Below are positions 30,472-42,457 of a stretch of 64,000 bases of DNA, piece by piece; within the stretch, counting starts at the first letter, position 1, and each line of letters begins with the position of its first letter. The stretch is from WHUA01 sp963711215 (GTDB lineage: Bacteria; Pseudomonadota; Alphaproteobacteria; UBA8366). Under the pieces are notes generated by a model that saw only the letters and a list, made by a program, of their open reading frames with translations, made no database searches and was not told the origin of the DNA. The translations under genes and the position numbers were made by a program. The stretch spans positions 310,001-374,000 of the forward strand of contig CAVQDH010000005.1 in the NCBI GenBank assembly GCA_963711215.1, written 5' to 3'.

Positions 30472-32292
30472 TTACTCATCGAGCTTGGCGATCTCGTTTT
30501 CCGCCCGCTCGATCTCACTGCGATACCGGAGAAATCGCGCCTCGCCGTCCGCCGTCCCTTCCGCGTCGGCGATGCGCCCTTCCTCCCGCAACTCACGGCT
30601 TCGGCTTTTGCGCTGCATCGATGCCAGCAAGTCCCGCACGCCCGCCTGCGCCTCTTCTAAGGACGCCTCGGGACGAGCAAAACCCGCATGAAGCAGCACA
30701 TCCTTTCCGAGCAATCCCGTGAGAATGCCCGCACCCGCCGTCTCAGAGAGGTGGCGTTTAAGGCTTTCACTGTCAAGGGCTGCCGCCGCCGCGAGAAACA
30801 CATGAATTTCCCGCCGGATTTTGTCAAGCTCCGGGTCCAGGTCAAGCCGGCCCAGCGCCTCGTCGAATTCGTCCAAAAGGGCGGGGTGATTGACCAGGGT
30901 GGCCAGCAGGGCCTGCTGGCGGCGGCGCGCGCCGACCGCGACCAGAGCTAGCCAGATTGTCACGCGGCGCGGTTTCTACTCCTTACCGGAATACCGCGAG
31001 ACTTCCCGGCCATGATCGGCCGCCGGCGCCCGCGAAACGTTGTATTCAGCCGCTCGCGCAGCATTTCCTCGTAATATTGCCGGACGGTTCGGTCGGCGAC
31101 CTGGGCGATCCGGTTGCGGATCTGCATCTCCAGCTCGGCCCGCCGCTCGGGCGTATCCAGCGTGCGGCCCTGGGTTTCCATGTCCCAGACAAGCTCTACC
31201 AGCGGCCGGGCGCCCTCGATCACGCGCCGCATGGCGGGCGCGCCGGCGCTGCGGATCAGGCTGTCCGGGTCCTCTCCCTTCGGCAGATAGGCAAAGCGCA
31301 GCGACCGGCCCGGCTGCAGCAGCGGCAAGGCCCGGTCAGCGGCCCGCTGCGCGGCCCGCTGGCCTGCGGAATCGCCGTCGAAGCACAGCACCGGCTCGGC
31401 CGTCAGCTTCCACAGCTCCTTGATCTGGTCCTCGGTCAAGGCCGTGCCGAGCGGGGCGACCGCCGCCTCGAACCCAGCGCAGGACAGCGCGATCACGTCC
31501 ATATAGCCTTCGGTCACGAGCAGCTCGCCCGTGTCATGCGCCGCCTGGCGCGCGCTTGGCGAGGTTGTAGAGCGTCCGTCCTTTGTCGAAGAGCGGCGTA
31601 TCGGGCGAATTGATGTATTTCGCGGCGCCGTCGCCGAGAATGCGCCCGCCGAAGGCGATGACCCGGCCGCGCCGGTCGGTGATCGGAAAGATCACCCGGT
31701 TGCGGAAGAAGGGATAGGGCGCGCGGCCGTCCTCGGGCCGCCGCAGCAGGCCGGCTTCGAGCAGCTGCGCCTCGTCCGGCCCCTGCTTCTTCAGTGCCTC
31801 GGCGATGCCCCGCCCGTCCGGCGCATAGCCCAGCCGGAACCGGGCGATCGCCGCGTCGTCGAGGCCCCGGCCTTGCAGATAGGCCAGTCCTTCGGCGCCC
31901 TTGGCCGTGCGAAGCTGCTGCTCGAACCAGCGGCAGGCCGCCTCCGTGACGTCATACAGCGAGGCTCGGCGCGCTTCCCGCACCCGGTCCTGCGGCGTCT
32001 GCTCGGGCATCGGCACGCCAGCCTCGGCCGCCAGCATCTGCACCGCCTCGGGGAAGCTCAGGCCCTGGGTTTCCATGACGAAGGAGAAGACGTCGCCGTG
32101 CTTGCCGCTGCTGAAGCAGTGATAGAAGCCCTTGTCGTCGTTGACCGTGAAGGACGGCGTCTTTTCCTGATTGAACGGGCTCAGGCCGACATATTCCCGC
32201 CCCTTGCGGATCAGCTTGACCCGCTTGCCGCAGACATCCGACACGGACACGCGGCCGCGAATTTCGTCAAGAAAGTTGGGCGGAAATGACAT
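30472..32292 (-). CDS. dnaG: DNA primase DnaG, frame broken twice
   Basis: After repair this is a primase of about 606 residues. The N-terminal domain (SPFNQEKTPSFTV and GFYHCFSSGKHG) is the primase zinc-domain homologue, with Ser38, Asn41 and Ser62 in place of three of four zinc ligands. The catalytic core includes FGGRI, AKYINSPDTPLF and the TOPRIM motifs TEGYMDV and CFDGDSAG. The C-terminal part (HPALLDEFDEAL) is the helicase-interacting domain. The frame breaks near 31553, where one extra base separates NLAK from ARQAAHDTGELLVTEGYMD, and again near 30960, where the C-terminal domain resumes in another frame. It is 83 bases upstream of rpoD, the usual dnaG-rpoD order. Confidence 0.9.
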
Positions 32293-32491
32293 GGGCGATG
32301 TCCGGGCAGCGGCTTTCTTAACTATATCTATTAAAGTCCTAAGAATTTACAAAACTGAATTCCGGCCTCCTGCCGGAAATCCCAAGGATTCTGCGGGCCT
32401 GCCTGCCTCCAGGCCCCGGCCGGCCGTACTACCTTGTCGCGATTCGATTGAAATGCGGCAGAATCGGGCCGCCGCGCGCCCCGAGTCGCCG

Positions 32492-32947
32492 TTATGCCAG
32501 CTTTTGCTTCGCCACGGCGCTCGCCTTGGCGAAATCCATGCGTCCGGCATAACGCTCGCGCAACGCCGCCATGATCTTGCCCATTTCCTTGAGGCTGCCC
32601 GCGCCAAGTTCGCCGATCACCGCCTCGACCGCCTCCGCGATCGCCGCATCGCCCATCTGCTCGGGCATGAAGCGTCGAATCACGTCGATCTCGTCCCGCT
32701 CGCGGTCCGCCAGATCCTGGCGATTTCCCTTCACATACATCTCGATGCTGTCGCGGCGCTGCTTGATCATGGTCTGAAACAGGCCGAGGATCTCGTCGTC
32801 GCCGATCTCGCCGCCGCCGTCCTTACCGCGCGCGGCAATGTCGCGATCCTTGAGCGCCGCGAGGATCAGGCGGATCGTCGCCGTGGCGCAGGCGTCCTTC
32901 GCCAACGTCGCTTCCTTCAACGCCTTGGTCAAACGCTCGCGCAGCAT
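32492..32947 (-). CDS. yqeY: GatB/YqeY-domain protein
   Basis: A 151-residue helical protein of the YqeY family, which shares the tail domain of the GatB subunit of glutamyl-tRNA amidotransferase and may interact with tRNA. Family segments are LRERLTKALKEATLAKD, ATIRLILAALKDRDIAARG and YMPEQM-like RRFMPEQMGDAAIAEAVEAVI, with KEMGKIMAALRERY near the end. The ATG at 32947 begins the canonical segment; no strong ribosome site is visible. Genes of this family typically precede dnaG in alphaproteobacteria, as here (200 bases apart), and it is divergent from carA. Confidence 0.93.
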   Translation of the reverse strand: MLRERLTKALKEATLAKDACATATIRLILAALKDRDIAARGKDGGGEIGDDEILGLFQTMIKQRRDSIEMYVKGNRQDLADRERDEIDVIRRFMPEQMGDAAIAEAVEAVIGELGAGSLKEMGKIMAALRERYAGRMDFAKASAVAKQKLA

Positions 32948-33067
32948 TGTTTCAATAAACCAACAATTTACGATAGACAAAAACGGTACACGAAACCCAT
33001 TCCCCTACGCAACAGGAAAGAAACGCGTAACCTTTTGATTTTTCGAAATTTATTTATTAATAATTTC

Positions 33068-33095
33068 TTGACGGCGGCACGGCTTTTGCTTAGAA
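33068..33095 (+). promoter_or_regulatory. Candidate sigma-70 promoter for carAB
   Basis: TTGACG is separated by 16 bases from TTAGAA, in an AT-rich divergent region, 88 bases ahead of the carA ATG. The match to consensus is fair; it is an inference from sequence. Confidence 0.45.
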
Positions 33096-33182
33096 CCACC
33101 GCAATTTGCGCCCCGGAGCGGCCAGCGCCGCAGTACAATCCGGGCAGGCTACGCACACTTGGATCGTCAAACCCGAGGACTG

Positions 33183-34355
33183 ATGGCGGAGAGACGCCCT
33201 CCTGAACGCACACCGCCACCCGGGACCACGGCCGCCCTGGCACTGGCCGACGGCACGATATTCTGGGGTCACGGAATCGGTGCGACGGGCCAGGCGGTCG
33301 GCGAGGTGTGCTTCAACACGTCGATGACCGGCTACCAGGAGATCATGACCGATCCGTCCTATGCCGGGCAGATCATCACCTTCACCTTCCCGCATATCGG
33401 CAACACCGGCACCAACGCGGAAGACATCGAGACGCTGACGCCGGCGGCGCGCGGATGCGTGCTGAGGGCCGACATCACGCAGCCGTCGAACTGGCGCGCC
33501 GCGCAGCATTTCGATGCCTGGCTCAAGGCGCAGGGCCTCATCGGCATCGGCGGCATCGACACGCGCGCGCTGACGCGCCGCATCCGCGACCTCGGCGCGC
33601 CGCAGGGCACGATCGCGCACGCCCCCGACGGCCGCTTCGATACCGCCTCGCTCATCAAGGCCGCGGCCGACTGGCCGGGCCTCGAGGGCATGGATCTGGC
33701 GAAAGAGGTGAGCTGCACGCAAAGCTACAATTGGGACGAGACGCGCTGGACGCTCGGGCACGGCTACGGCCGACTCGAAGCGCCGAAGCGTCATGTGGTC
33801 GCCATCGACTATGGCGCCAAGCGCAATATCCTGCGCTGCCTCGCCGATCTGGGCTGCGCGGTGACGGTGCTGCCGGCGACGGCGACCGCGGAGGATGTCC
33901 TGCGCCACAAGCCGGACGGGGTGTTCCTGTCGAACGGCCCGGGCGATCCGGCCGCGACCGGCGAATACGCCGTTCCCATGATCAAGCGGGTGGTCGACAG
34001 CGGCGTCCCGCTGTTCGGGATCTGCCTCGGCCATCAGATGCTGGCGCTCGCGCTCGGCGCCAAGACCGAGAAGATGCATCACGGCCATCGCGGCGCGAAC
34101 CATCCGGTCAAGGACCTGCAGACCGGCAAGGTCGAGATCACCAGCCAGAACCATGGCTTCGTCGTGCGCGAGGACTCGCTGCCCAAGGGCGTCTCGGTGA
34201 CGCATGTGTCGCTGTTCGACGGCTCGGTCGAAGGCATCGCCGCGGACGGCAAGCCGGTGTTCAGCGTGCAGTACCACCCCGAAGCGTCGCCGGGTCCGAA
34301 GGACAGCCACTACCTCTTCGATCGCTTCATCGACATGATCGACGAGCGGCGATAA
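33183..34355 (+). CDS. carA: Carbamoyl-phosphate synthase small subunit
   Basis: A 390-residue glutamine amidotransferase subunit that releases ammonia for CarB in pyrimidine and arginine synthesis. The N-terminal domain has GEVCFNTSMTGYQEIMTDPSYAGQ; the class I glutaminase domain has the nucleophile motif GICLGHQM and the QYHPEASPGP segment with the catalytic His and Glu. The ATG at 33183 is chosen because GAGGACTG precedes it; the frame is open further upstream to a TTG. carB follows 16 bases later. Confidence 0.98.
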   Translation: MAERRPPERTPPPGTTAALALADGTIFWGHGIGATGQAVGEVCFNTSMTGYQEIMTDPSYAGQIITFTFPHIGNTGTNAEDIETLTPAARGCVLRADITQPSNWRAAQHFDAWLKAQGLIGIGGIDTRALTRRIRDLGAPQGTIAHAPDGRFDTASLIKAAADWPGLEGMDLAKEVSCTQSYNWDETRWTLGHGYGRLEAPKRHVVAIDYGAKRNILRCLADLGCAVTVLPATATAEDVLRHKPDGVFLSNGPGDPAATGEYAVPMIKRVVDSGVPLFGICLGHQMLALALGAKTEKMHHGHRGANHPVKDLQTGKVEITSQNHGFVVREDSLPKGVSVTHVSLFDGSVEGIAADGKPVFSVQYHPEASPGPKDSHYLFDRFIDMIDERR

Positions 34356-34371
34356 GGACACCGGCGCGCCT

Positions 34372-37620
<3,249 letters not shown>

Positions 37621-37657
37621 AAGAGTACTTTCCGTCACTTCCGGACTGGCCAGGCGA

Positions 37658-37693
37658 GGCCCTAGGAGGATAGGGCCCACGGTTCGTTTTTTT
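37658..37693 (+). terminator. Hairpin followed by a T-run after carB
   Basis: Exact seven-base arms GGCCCTA (37658-37664) and TAGGGCC (37671-37677) with loop GGAGGA, then a seven-T run at 37687-37693, nine bases later. The gap before the T-run is longer than in a standard terminator, so termination may be partial, with read-through into greA. Confidence 0.4.
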
Positions 37694-37713
37694 CCCACAT
37701 TTGGGTGGCTGAC

Positions 37714-38187
37714 ATGGACAAGATTCCAATCACAGCCGCGGGGGCATCCCGGCTGAAGGAAGAACTGAAGACCTTGAAGACCGTCGAACGTCCCGCGGTG
37801 ATCAAGGCGATCGCGGCTGCGCGCGAGCACGGCGACCTGTCGGAGAATGCCGAATACCACGCCGCGCGCGAGCATCAGAGCTTCATCGAGGGGCGTATCC
37901 TCGAGCTAGAGGACCAAGTCAGCCGCATCGACGTGATCGATGTGAAGTCGCTGAAAGGGAAGGAAATCATGTTCGGCGCGACGGTCACCGTGGCGGACGA
38001 GGAAACCGACGTGGAAAAGACCTACCAGATCGTCGGCGAATACGAGGCCGACCCGTCTGACGGCCTGATTTCCGTCTCTTCGCCGATCGCGCGCGCCTTG
38101 ATCGGCCGCAAGGTGGGGGACAGCGTCGAGGTCACCACGCCCGGCGGGCAAAAGGACTACGAGATCGTCAAGGTCCGATATAAGTAA
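37714..38187 (+). CDS. greA: Transcription elongation factor GreA
   Basis: A 157-residue factor that stimulates cleavage of backtracked RNA by RNA polymerase. The N-terminal coiled-coil holds ITAAGASRLKEELKTLKTVERPAVI, with the acidic tip around HGDLSENAEYHAAREHQ; the C-terminal globular domain has SPIARALIGRKVGDSVEV. Length and motifs match the family closely. The ATG at 37714 is favoured over a GTG three codons upstream by homology of the MDKIPIT start. It follows carB and converges with the Lrp gene. Confidence 0.97.
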   Translation: MDKIPITAAGASRLKEELKTLKTVERPAVIKAIAAAREHGDLSENAEYHAAREHQSFIEGRILELEDQVSRIDVIDVKSLKGKEIMFGATVTVADEETDVEKTYQIVGEYEADPSDGLISVSSPIARALIGRKVGDSVEVTTPGGQKDYEIVKVRYK

Positions 38188-38234
38188 CCCGGGTCGTGGC
38201 CGTCATGGCCACCCGCGAGGCCGGCGCGCCCTCC

Positions 38235-38252
38235 CCCGTCCGCACGGACGGG
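38235..38252. other. Hairpin between convergent greA and lrp-type genes
   Basis: Arms CCCGTCCG and CGGACGGG with a two-base loop, in the 79-base gap between the two stop codons. Position fits a bidirectional transcription end, but no T-run is present on either strand. Confidence 0.35.
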
Positions 38253-38266
38253 CGTGGCCGGCCTGC

Positions 38267-38764
38267 TCAGTCGTCCTTGTCTTCCAGCATCCCTTCGTCG
38301 ATCGGGACCCCGACATCATGCTTCGATACCCTGATCGCCAAGGCGGATTTGACATGACTGACATTGGGCGCCGCCGTGAGCTTGGACGTCAGGAACTTGT
38401 TGTAGCTGTCCCAATCGGTAGCCACGATCCGCAGCAGGAAATCGGTCTCGCCGGCGAGCATGTAGCATTCGCGGACCTGGGGCCATTGCGCCACCAGCGT
38501 CTCGAAGGCGACAAGGTCGGATTCCGCCTGACTCGTCAGGCCGACCTGTGCAAAAACGGTCACGCCGTAGCCAAGCGCTTCCTCGTTGAGGTCCGCATGG
38601 TAGCCGCGGATGAAGCCGGCATCTTCCAAAGCCCGCACACGCCGAAGACAGGGGGGCGCGGATATGCCGGCATTCTTCGCTAGTTCGACATTCGTGATAC
38701 GGCCATCAGCCTGCAGGTCCCGCAAGATACGCAGGTCGATCCTGTCGAGTTTCACTCGCCGCAT
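38267..38764 (-). CDS. Lrp/AsnC-family transcriptional regulator
   Basis: A 165-residue regulator. Residues 1-60 hold a winged helix-turn-helix (LDRIDLRILRDLQADGRITNVELAKNAGISAPPCLRRVRALEDAG), and the C-terminal part is the amino-acid-binding RAM domain (VRECYMLAGETDFLLRIVATD). These proteins sense amino acids and control metabolic or transport genes. It is divergent from the ELM1 gene, and the gap between them has a repeated TTCGCG element that could be its own target. Which amino acid it senses is not evident. Confidence 0.93.
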   Translation of the reverse strand: MRRVKLDRIDLRILRDLQADGRITNVELAKNAGISAPPCLRRVRALEDAGFIRGYHADLNEEALGYGVTVFAQVGLTSQAESDLVAFETLVAQWPQVRECYMLAGETDFLLRIVATDWDSYNKFLTSKLTAAPNVSHVKSALAIRVSKHDVGVPIDEGMLEDKDD

Positions 38765-38788
38765 TGTTTGTGGGTCCCCGTGGAGCGT

Positions 38789-38822
38789 TTCGCGTAATAA
38801 TATTACAAGACATAGATTCGCG
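38789..38822. promoter_or_regulatory. Repeated motif and palindrome in the lrp/ELM1 divergent promoter region
   Basis: TTCGCG occurs at 38789-38794 and 38817-38822, each followed by an AT-rich run rich in TAATATT. Between them a 13-base perfect inverted repeat has arms GTAATA and TATTAC (38794-38806). Spacing of 28 bases, close to three helical turns, suits a multimeric regulator such as Lrp. Function inferred. Confidence 0.4.
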
Positions 38823-38857
38823 AAATATTATTTCAATTTCTCTCTCCGCCTGACGGG

Positions 38858-39835
38858 ATGACCCGGCCCATGGCAAACAGCGCCACGACATGGGTGATCA
38901 CCGACGGCAAGCTCGGGATGGTCAATCAGGCCATAGGGCTTGCCGAGGCGGTCGGTTTCACCACCTTGGCGAAGACGATCCGGCCGGGAGCGCCGTGGAA
39001 ATGGCTCCCGGCAGGGCTCTGGCCCGCCGGCGCGTCGGGCATCGGGCATGGCAGCGACCCCGTCGACGGGGCGCCGCCGGACCTGCTGATAAGCTGCGGC
39101 AGGCATGCGGTCGGCCCGGCGCTCTGGCTGAAGCGGCGTCACCAGGGCCGGCCTTTCGTGGTGCACGTACAGCACCCGCGGATCGATCCCTCGCGGTTCG
39201 ATCTCGTCATAGCGCCCGCCCATGACAGTCTGGAAGGCCCGAATGTCCTGCGGGTGACCGGCTCGATGCATGGCGTTACCCGGGCCAAGCTGACGGCCGC
39301 GGCAGCGCGCTTCGGGCCCGCCTACCGGCACGTTCAGCGCCCTCTGATCGCCGTCTTGATCGGTGGCAGCAACAGCGTCTATGCCCTGAACGACACCACG
39401 GTCGAATGGCTGATCGCCGGTCTCAAGCGGCTTGCCGAGGAACGAGGCGCGGGCCTTCTGGTCACGCTCTCCCGCCGCACGGGCGCCGCCGCCGAAAAGC
39501 GGCTGCGCGAGGCGCTCGCCGGCATCGCGGCGGAGATCTGGAACGGAGCCGGAGAGAACCCCTATCTCGGCTATCTCGCCCTGGCGGACGCCGTCGTCGT
39601 CACCTGCGATTCGGTCAATATGATCTCGGAAGCCTGCGCGACGGGGAAGCCGGTGTATATCGCCGACCTCCCGGGCCGGGGCAGCAGCAAATTCGCCGCC
39701 TTTCACGGCCAGCTCCTCGCCGCCGGGATGGCGCGCCCGTTCGAGGGCAATCTGGAAAGCTGGTCCTACGAGCCGCTCGACGATACCGCCCGCGCCGCGG
39801 CGGAAATTCGCCGCCGCATGGGGCTGGACGGCTGA
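38858..39835 (+). CDS. ELM1/DUF1022-family protein (glycosyltransferase-like)
   Basis: A 325-residue protein of the ELM1 group, named for a plant mitochondrial fission protein and widespread in alphaproteobacteria. Visible segments are WVITDGKLGMVNQAIGLAEA, VQHPRIDPSRFDLVIAPAHD, VLIGGSNSVYALND and CDSVNMISEACATGKPVYI, arranged as in GT-B glycosyltransferases with a nucleotide-sugar-like site near the C-terminus. The activity in bacteria is not established. It is divergent from the Lrp-family gene and leads a four-gene same-strand run. A second ATG at 38870 is possible. Confidence 0.85.
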   Translation: MTRPMANSATTWVITDGKLGMVNQAIGLAEAVGFTTLAKTIRPGAPWKWLPAGLWPAGASGIGHGSDPVDGAPPDLLISCGRHAVGPALWLKRRHQGRPFVVHVQHPRIDPSRFDLVIAPAHDSLEGPNVLRVTGSMHGVTRAKLTAAAARFGPAYRHVQRPLIAVLIGGSNSVYALNDTTVEWLIAGLKRLAEERGAGLLVTLSRRTGAAAEKRLREALAGIAAEIWNGAGENPYLGYLALADAVVVTCDSVNMISEACATGKPVYIADLPGRGSSKFAAFHGQLLAAGMARPFEGNLESWSYEPLDDTARAAAEIRRRMGLDG

Positions 39836-39929
39836 CGCCGAGCGCCCTGCACGTCATTGCCGCATTGCCGTACGGGTTGCCTTTCCGTATATGATCTCTG
39901 CCGGCAACCGCAGAAAGATACGGATTCCG

Positions 39930-40544
39930 ATGCTTGACCTCGACGCCCTCCGTGGCGCGGCGCTGCAGCGCGAGCCCTTCGACCACCTGGTCGTGCCGCG
40001 CTTCATCACCGCGGACACCCTGGCGGCGATCGGCCAGGATTTTCCGAAAGGCATCGGGCCGGGGAGCTATCCCCTTTCCGCCCTGCGATTCGGCCCGGCT
40101 TTTCAACGGCTGTGCGACGCAATCCAAGGCGAGGCCATGAGCGAGGCGCTGGGCGAAAAATTCGGGCTTCCGCTGGCCGACCGTCCGACCATGATCACGG
40201 TGCGGGGCCAATGCCGGGCGACCGACGGCAAGATCCACACCGATTCCGCCGGCAAGCTGGTAACGGTGCTGCTTTACATCAACGACGGATGGGACGAGCA
40301 AGGCGGGCGGCTTCGGCTCCTGCGCTCGCCCGACGATATCGAGGACTACGCGGTCGAGGTCCCGCCCGATGCCGGCACCATGCTGGCCTTCCGCTGCAGC
40401 GAAAATGCCTGGCACGGACACAAGTCGTTCGAAGGGCAACGCCGGTCGCTGCAACTCAATTGGGTGCGTGACGCGGCCTATCTGCGCAAGGAGCGGTTCC
40501 GGCATCGCGTCTCCGCCTTCTTCAAGAAAGCCAGCTTCGGATGA
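39930..40544 (+). CDS. 2-oxoglutarate/Fe(II)-dependent oxygenase
   Basis: A 204-residue member of the prolyl-hydroxylase-like dioxygenase superfamily. The iron-binding facial triad is readable as His103-x-Asp105 (KIHTDSAGKLVTVLLYIND) and a distal His near 162-164 (AWHGHKSFEGQRRSLQLNW), with an Arg after it to hold 2-oxoglutarate. Substrate unknown; relatives hydroxylate proteins or sugars. The start at 39930 begins the MLDLDALRG segment. Its stop codon overlaps the next gene's start by four bases (ATGA), so the two are translationally coupled. Confidence 0.88.
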   Translation: MLDLDALRGAALQREPFDHLVVPRFITADTLAAIGQDFPKGIGPGSYPLSALRFGPAFQRLCDAIQGEAMSEALGEKFGLPLADRPTMITVRGQCRATDGKIHTDSAGKLVTVLLYINDGWDEQGGRLRLLRSPDDIEDYAVEVPPDAGTMLAFRCSENAWHGHKSFEGQRRSLQLNWVRDAAYLRKERFRHRVSAFFKKASFG

Positions 40545-42457
40545 GTATCGCGATCGAGACCTTCAGCAACGCCACCGGCGGCGTGAGCTTCTTCAAGGCC
40601 GTCGGTCATCCGATGGTCGCGGCGCGCGCCCGAGCGCTGATCGCCGATGTCGCCAAGGCCGGCCGCGTTGCGATCTATGACCCGTACGGCCTGGCCGATG
40701 CCTTTGCGGCGCTGCACGACTGTTCGGCGCTGAGCATCGCCGGCACCTTCGTCCAGGACGTCGCCAAGATCGGCAAGCCCGTGCTCGGCCATTCCGCCGC
40801 GCCGGTCACCGATCTTGCGGCGGCCGGCGCAAAGGCCGTTTTCATCGTCGCCTTCGACTCGGAGCGCCTGGAACATCACATCCGCCACCTGCTCTCCGCC
40901 GACACGCGCGTGTTCAGCCTGGATGCGATGCGGCTCGATGACGCCATGCTGACGAACCGGCGGCGTTATCTGGACCCATTGAATTTCGCGACCAATTTTG
41001 CCTTCTTCCGCGATACGGCGGGCCAGCATACGCGCCTGGTGACCGCAAACTACTGGGCCGGGTACGGTGCGGAGAACACGTCGATCTGGTTCACCTTGAT
41101 CGACGAAGGCGGGAGCGAGATTGCCCGGTGGCGCGAGCCGCTGACGCAAAGCGCCGGTTCCATCGTCGTCGACAGCGCCGAGGTCCGGCGGCGCTTCGAG
41201 CTCGGTGCGTTCACCGGCCAGCTTTTCCTGCACGCCGTCAACGTGGCCGGGCACGACATCGTGAAATATGCGCTCGACACCTATGGCGACGACGCGACCG
41301 AGCTCTCCTGTACCCATGATGCGAATGCATGGCCATCGGATCTCTATGCCGGGCTGCCCGCGCCCGACGCGGACGAACGGGTAATTCTGTGGGTACAGAA
41401 CAGCCACCCTTGCCCGATCCCGCCCCGCGCCGTTGGCCTGAGCCGGATGGGCGGCGGCGAGCCCGCCTGGCTCGACCGCGAAATCGCGCCTTTCGGCACG
41501 TATGCGCTGGACGTGGCCAGCCTGTTGCCCGGCCTCGCGTGGCCCGGCCAGATCGAGATCAAGGCCGGGAAGCATTTCGTCCGGCCGCGCTATGAGGTGA
41601 TCCGGCGCAACGGACGCCGGCGCATGGCGCATGCGAATGTGGAACGGGTCGATCTCAAACCGGACCCGCAGATCCCGGAACTGGGGAACCTGCTCGGCAA
41701 GTCCTATATCCTTCCCGCCCCAATTCTGCCGGTCGAACGCTACCGCAGCATCGCACTGCCGACGCCGATGTCGACCGCGCAGCGCAATCTTCCCCTCGCG
41801 GCGATCGCCTACGACAGCGCAGGCAATGAAGTGGCGCGGCATCGCTTCGGCTGTCTGCCGCGGGATCACGCCCAGTCTCTGGATGCCGACGCGCTTCTCA
41901 ACGGCAAAGCCCGCGGCGGCCTGGCCGGCGGCTACGGCCATATGGAGCTGGTCTACGATTTCGCCGAGGGCGGCGACGCGGACGGCTGGCTGCATGGGCT
42001 CTTCCGCTACGAAGACCGGATCTCGGGACATGCCGCGGAGACCAGCTTCGGCGCCCATGTGTTCAACACGGTGCTCACCTATCGGAACGAGCCGCAGTCC
42101 TATTCCGGCCCGGCGCCCGGCCTCAGCACGCGGCTGTTCCTGCGCCTTGGCCCCGCGCCGCTCGAAACCCTGTGCCATCTCATCTATCCGGCATCCACAC
42201 CCTGGCACGCGCACAGCGAAACGCGCTTCGTGCTGCATGACGGCGACGGCGACGAGATCGCCGCGCGCACAGTGGCAATTCCTTGCGGCGGGTCGCTGCA
42301 CTTCCGCTATACCGAGACGTTCGATGCCGGCGAGCGAGCGCATGCAGGCGCCGGCGCCTACATCGTTATCCGCGACCTGACCTGCCGGCTTTTCGGCTAT
42401 CACGGCTTGCTCAACGGCGAGGCCAGTTTCAGCCTCGATCACATGTTCGGGTTCTGA
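40541..42457 (+). CDS. Large protein of unknown function coupled to the oxygenase gene
   Basis: A 638-residue soluble protein that I do not recognise. Residues 1-140 look like an alpha/beta Rossmann-type fold (VAIYDPYGLADAFAAL, AGAKAVFIVAFDSERLEHHI); the remainder is rich in beta strands with several His- and Trp-bearing loops, and no signal peptide or membrane helix is seen. The GC content and codon use match its neighbours. It is coupled to the oxygenase by overlapping stop and start, and to the following LysR gene by a one-base overlap. That makes it a core member of the cluster, possibly the oxygenase substrate or a sugar-modifying partner. No function is proposed with confidence. Confidence 0.75.
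   Translation: MSIAIETFSNATGGVSFFKAVGHPMVAARARALIADVAKAGRVAIYDPYGLADAFAALHDCSALSIAGTFVQDVAKIGKPVLGHSAAPVTDLAAAGAKAVFIVAFDSERLEHHIRHLLSADTRVFSLDAMRLDDAMLTNRRRYLDPLNFATNFAFFRDTAGQHTRLVTANYWAGYGAENTSIWFTLIDEGGSEIARWREPLTQSAGSIVVDSAEVRRRFELGAFTGQLFLHAVNVAGHDIVKYALDTYGDDATELSCTHDANAWPSDLYAGLPAPDADERVILWVQNSHPCPIPPRAVGLSRMGGGEPAWLDREIAPFGTYALDVASLLPGLAWPGQIEIKAGKHFVRPRYEVIRRNGRRRMAHANVERVDLKPDPQIPELGNLLGKSYILPAPILPVERYRSIALPTPMSTAQRNLPLAAIAYDSAGNEVARHRFGCLPRDHAQSLDADALLNGKARGGLAGGYGHMELVYDFAEGGDADGWLHGLFRYEDRISGHAAETSFGAHVFNTVLTYRNEPQSYSGPAPGLSTRLFLRLGPAPLETLCHLIYPASTPWHAHSETRFVLHDGDGDEIAARTVAIPCGGSLHFRYTETFDAGERAHAGAGAYIVIRDLTCRLFGYHGLLNGEASFSLDHMFGF

Noticed and set aside
30940..31560. Programmed frameshifting to explain the dnaG breaks
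   Set aside because: No slippery sequence or pseudoknot is apparent and several unrelated genes show the same kind of break; sequence error is simpler.
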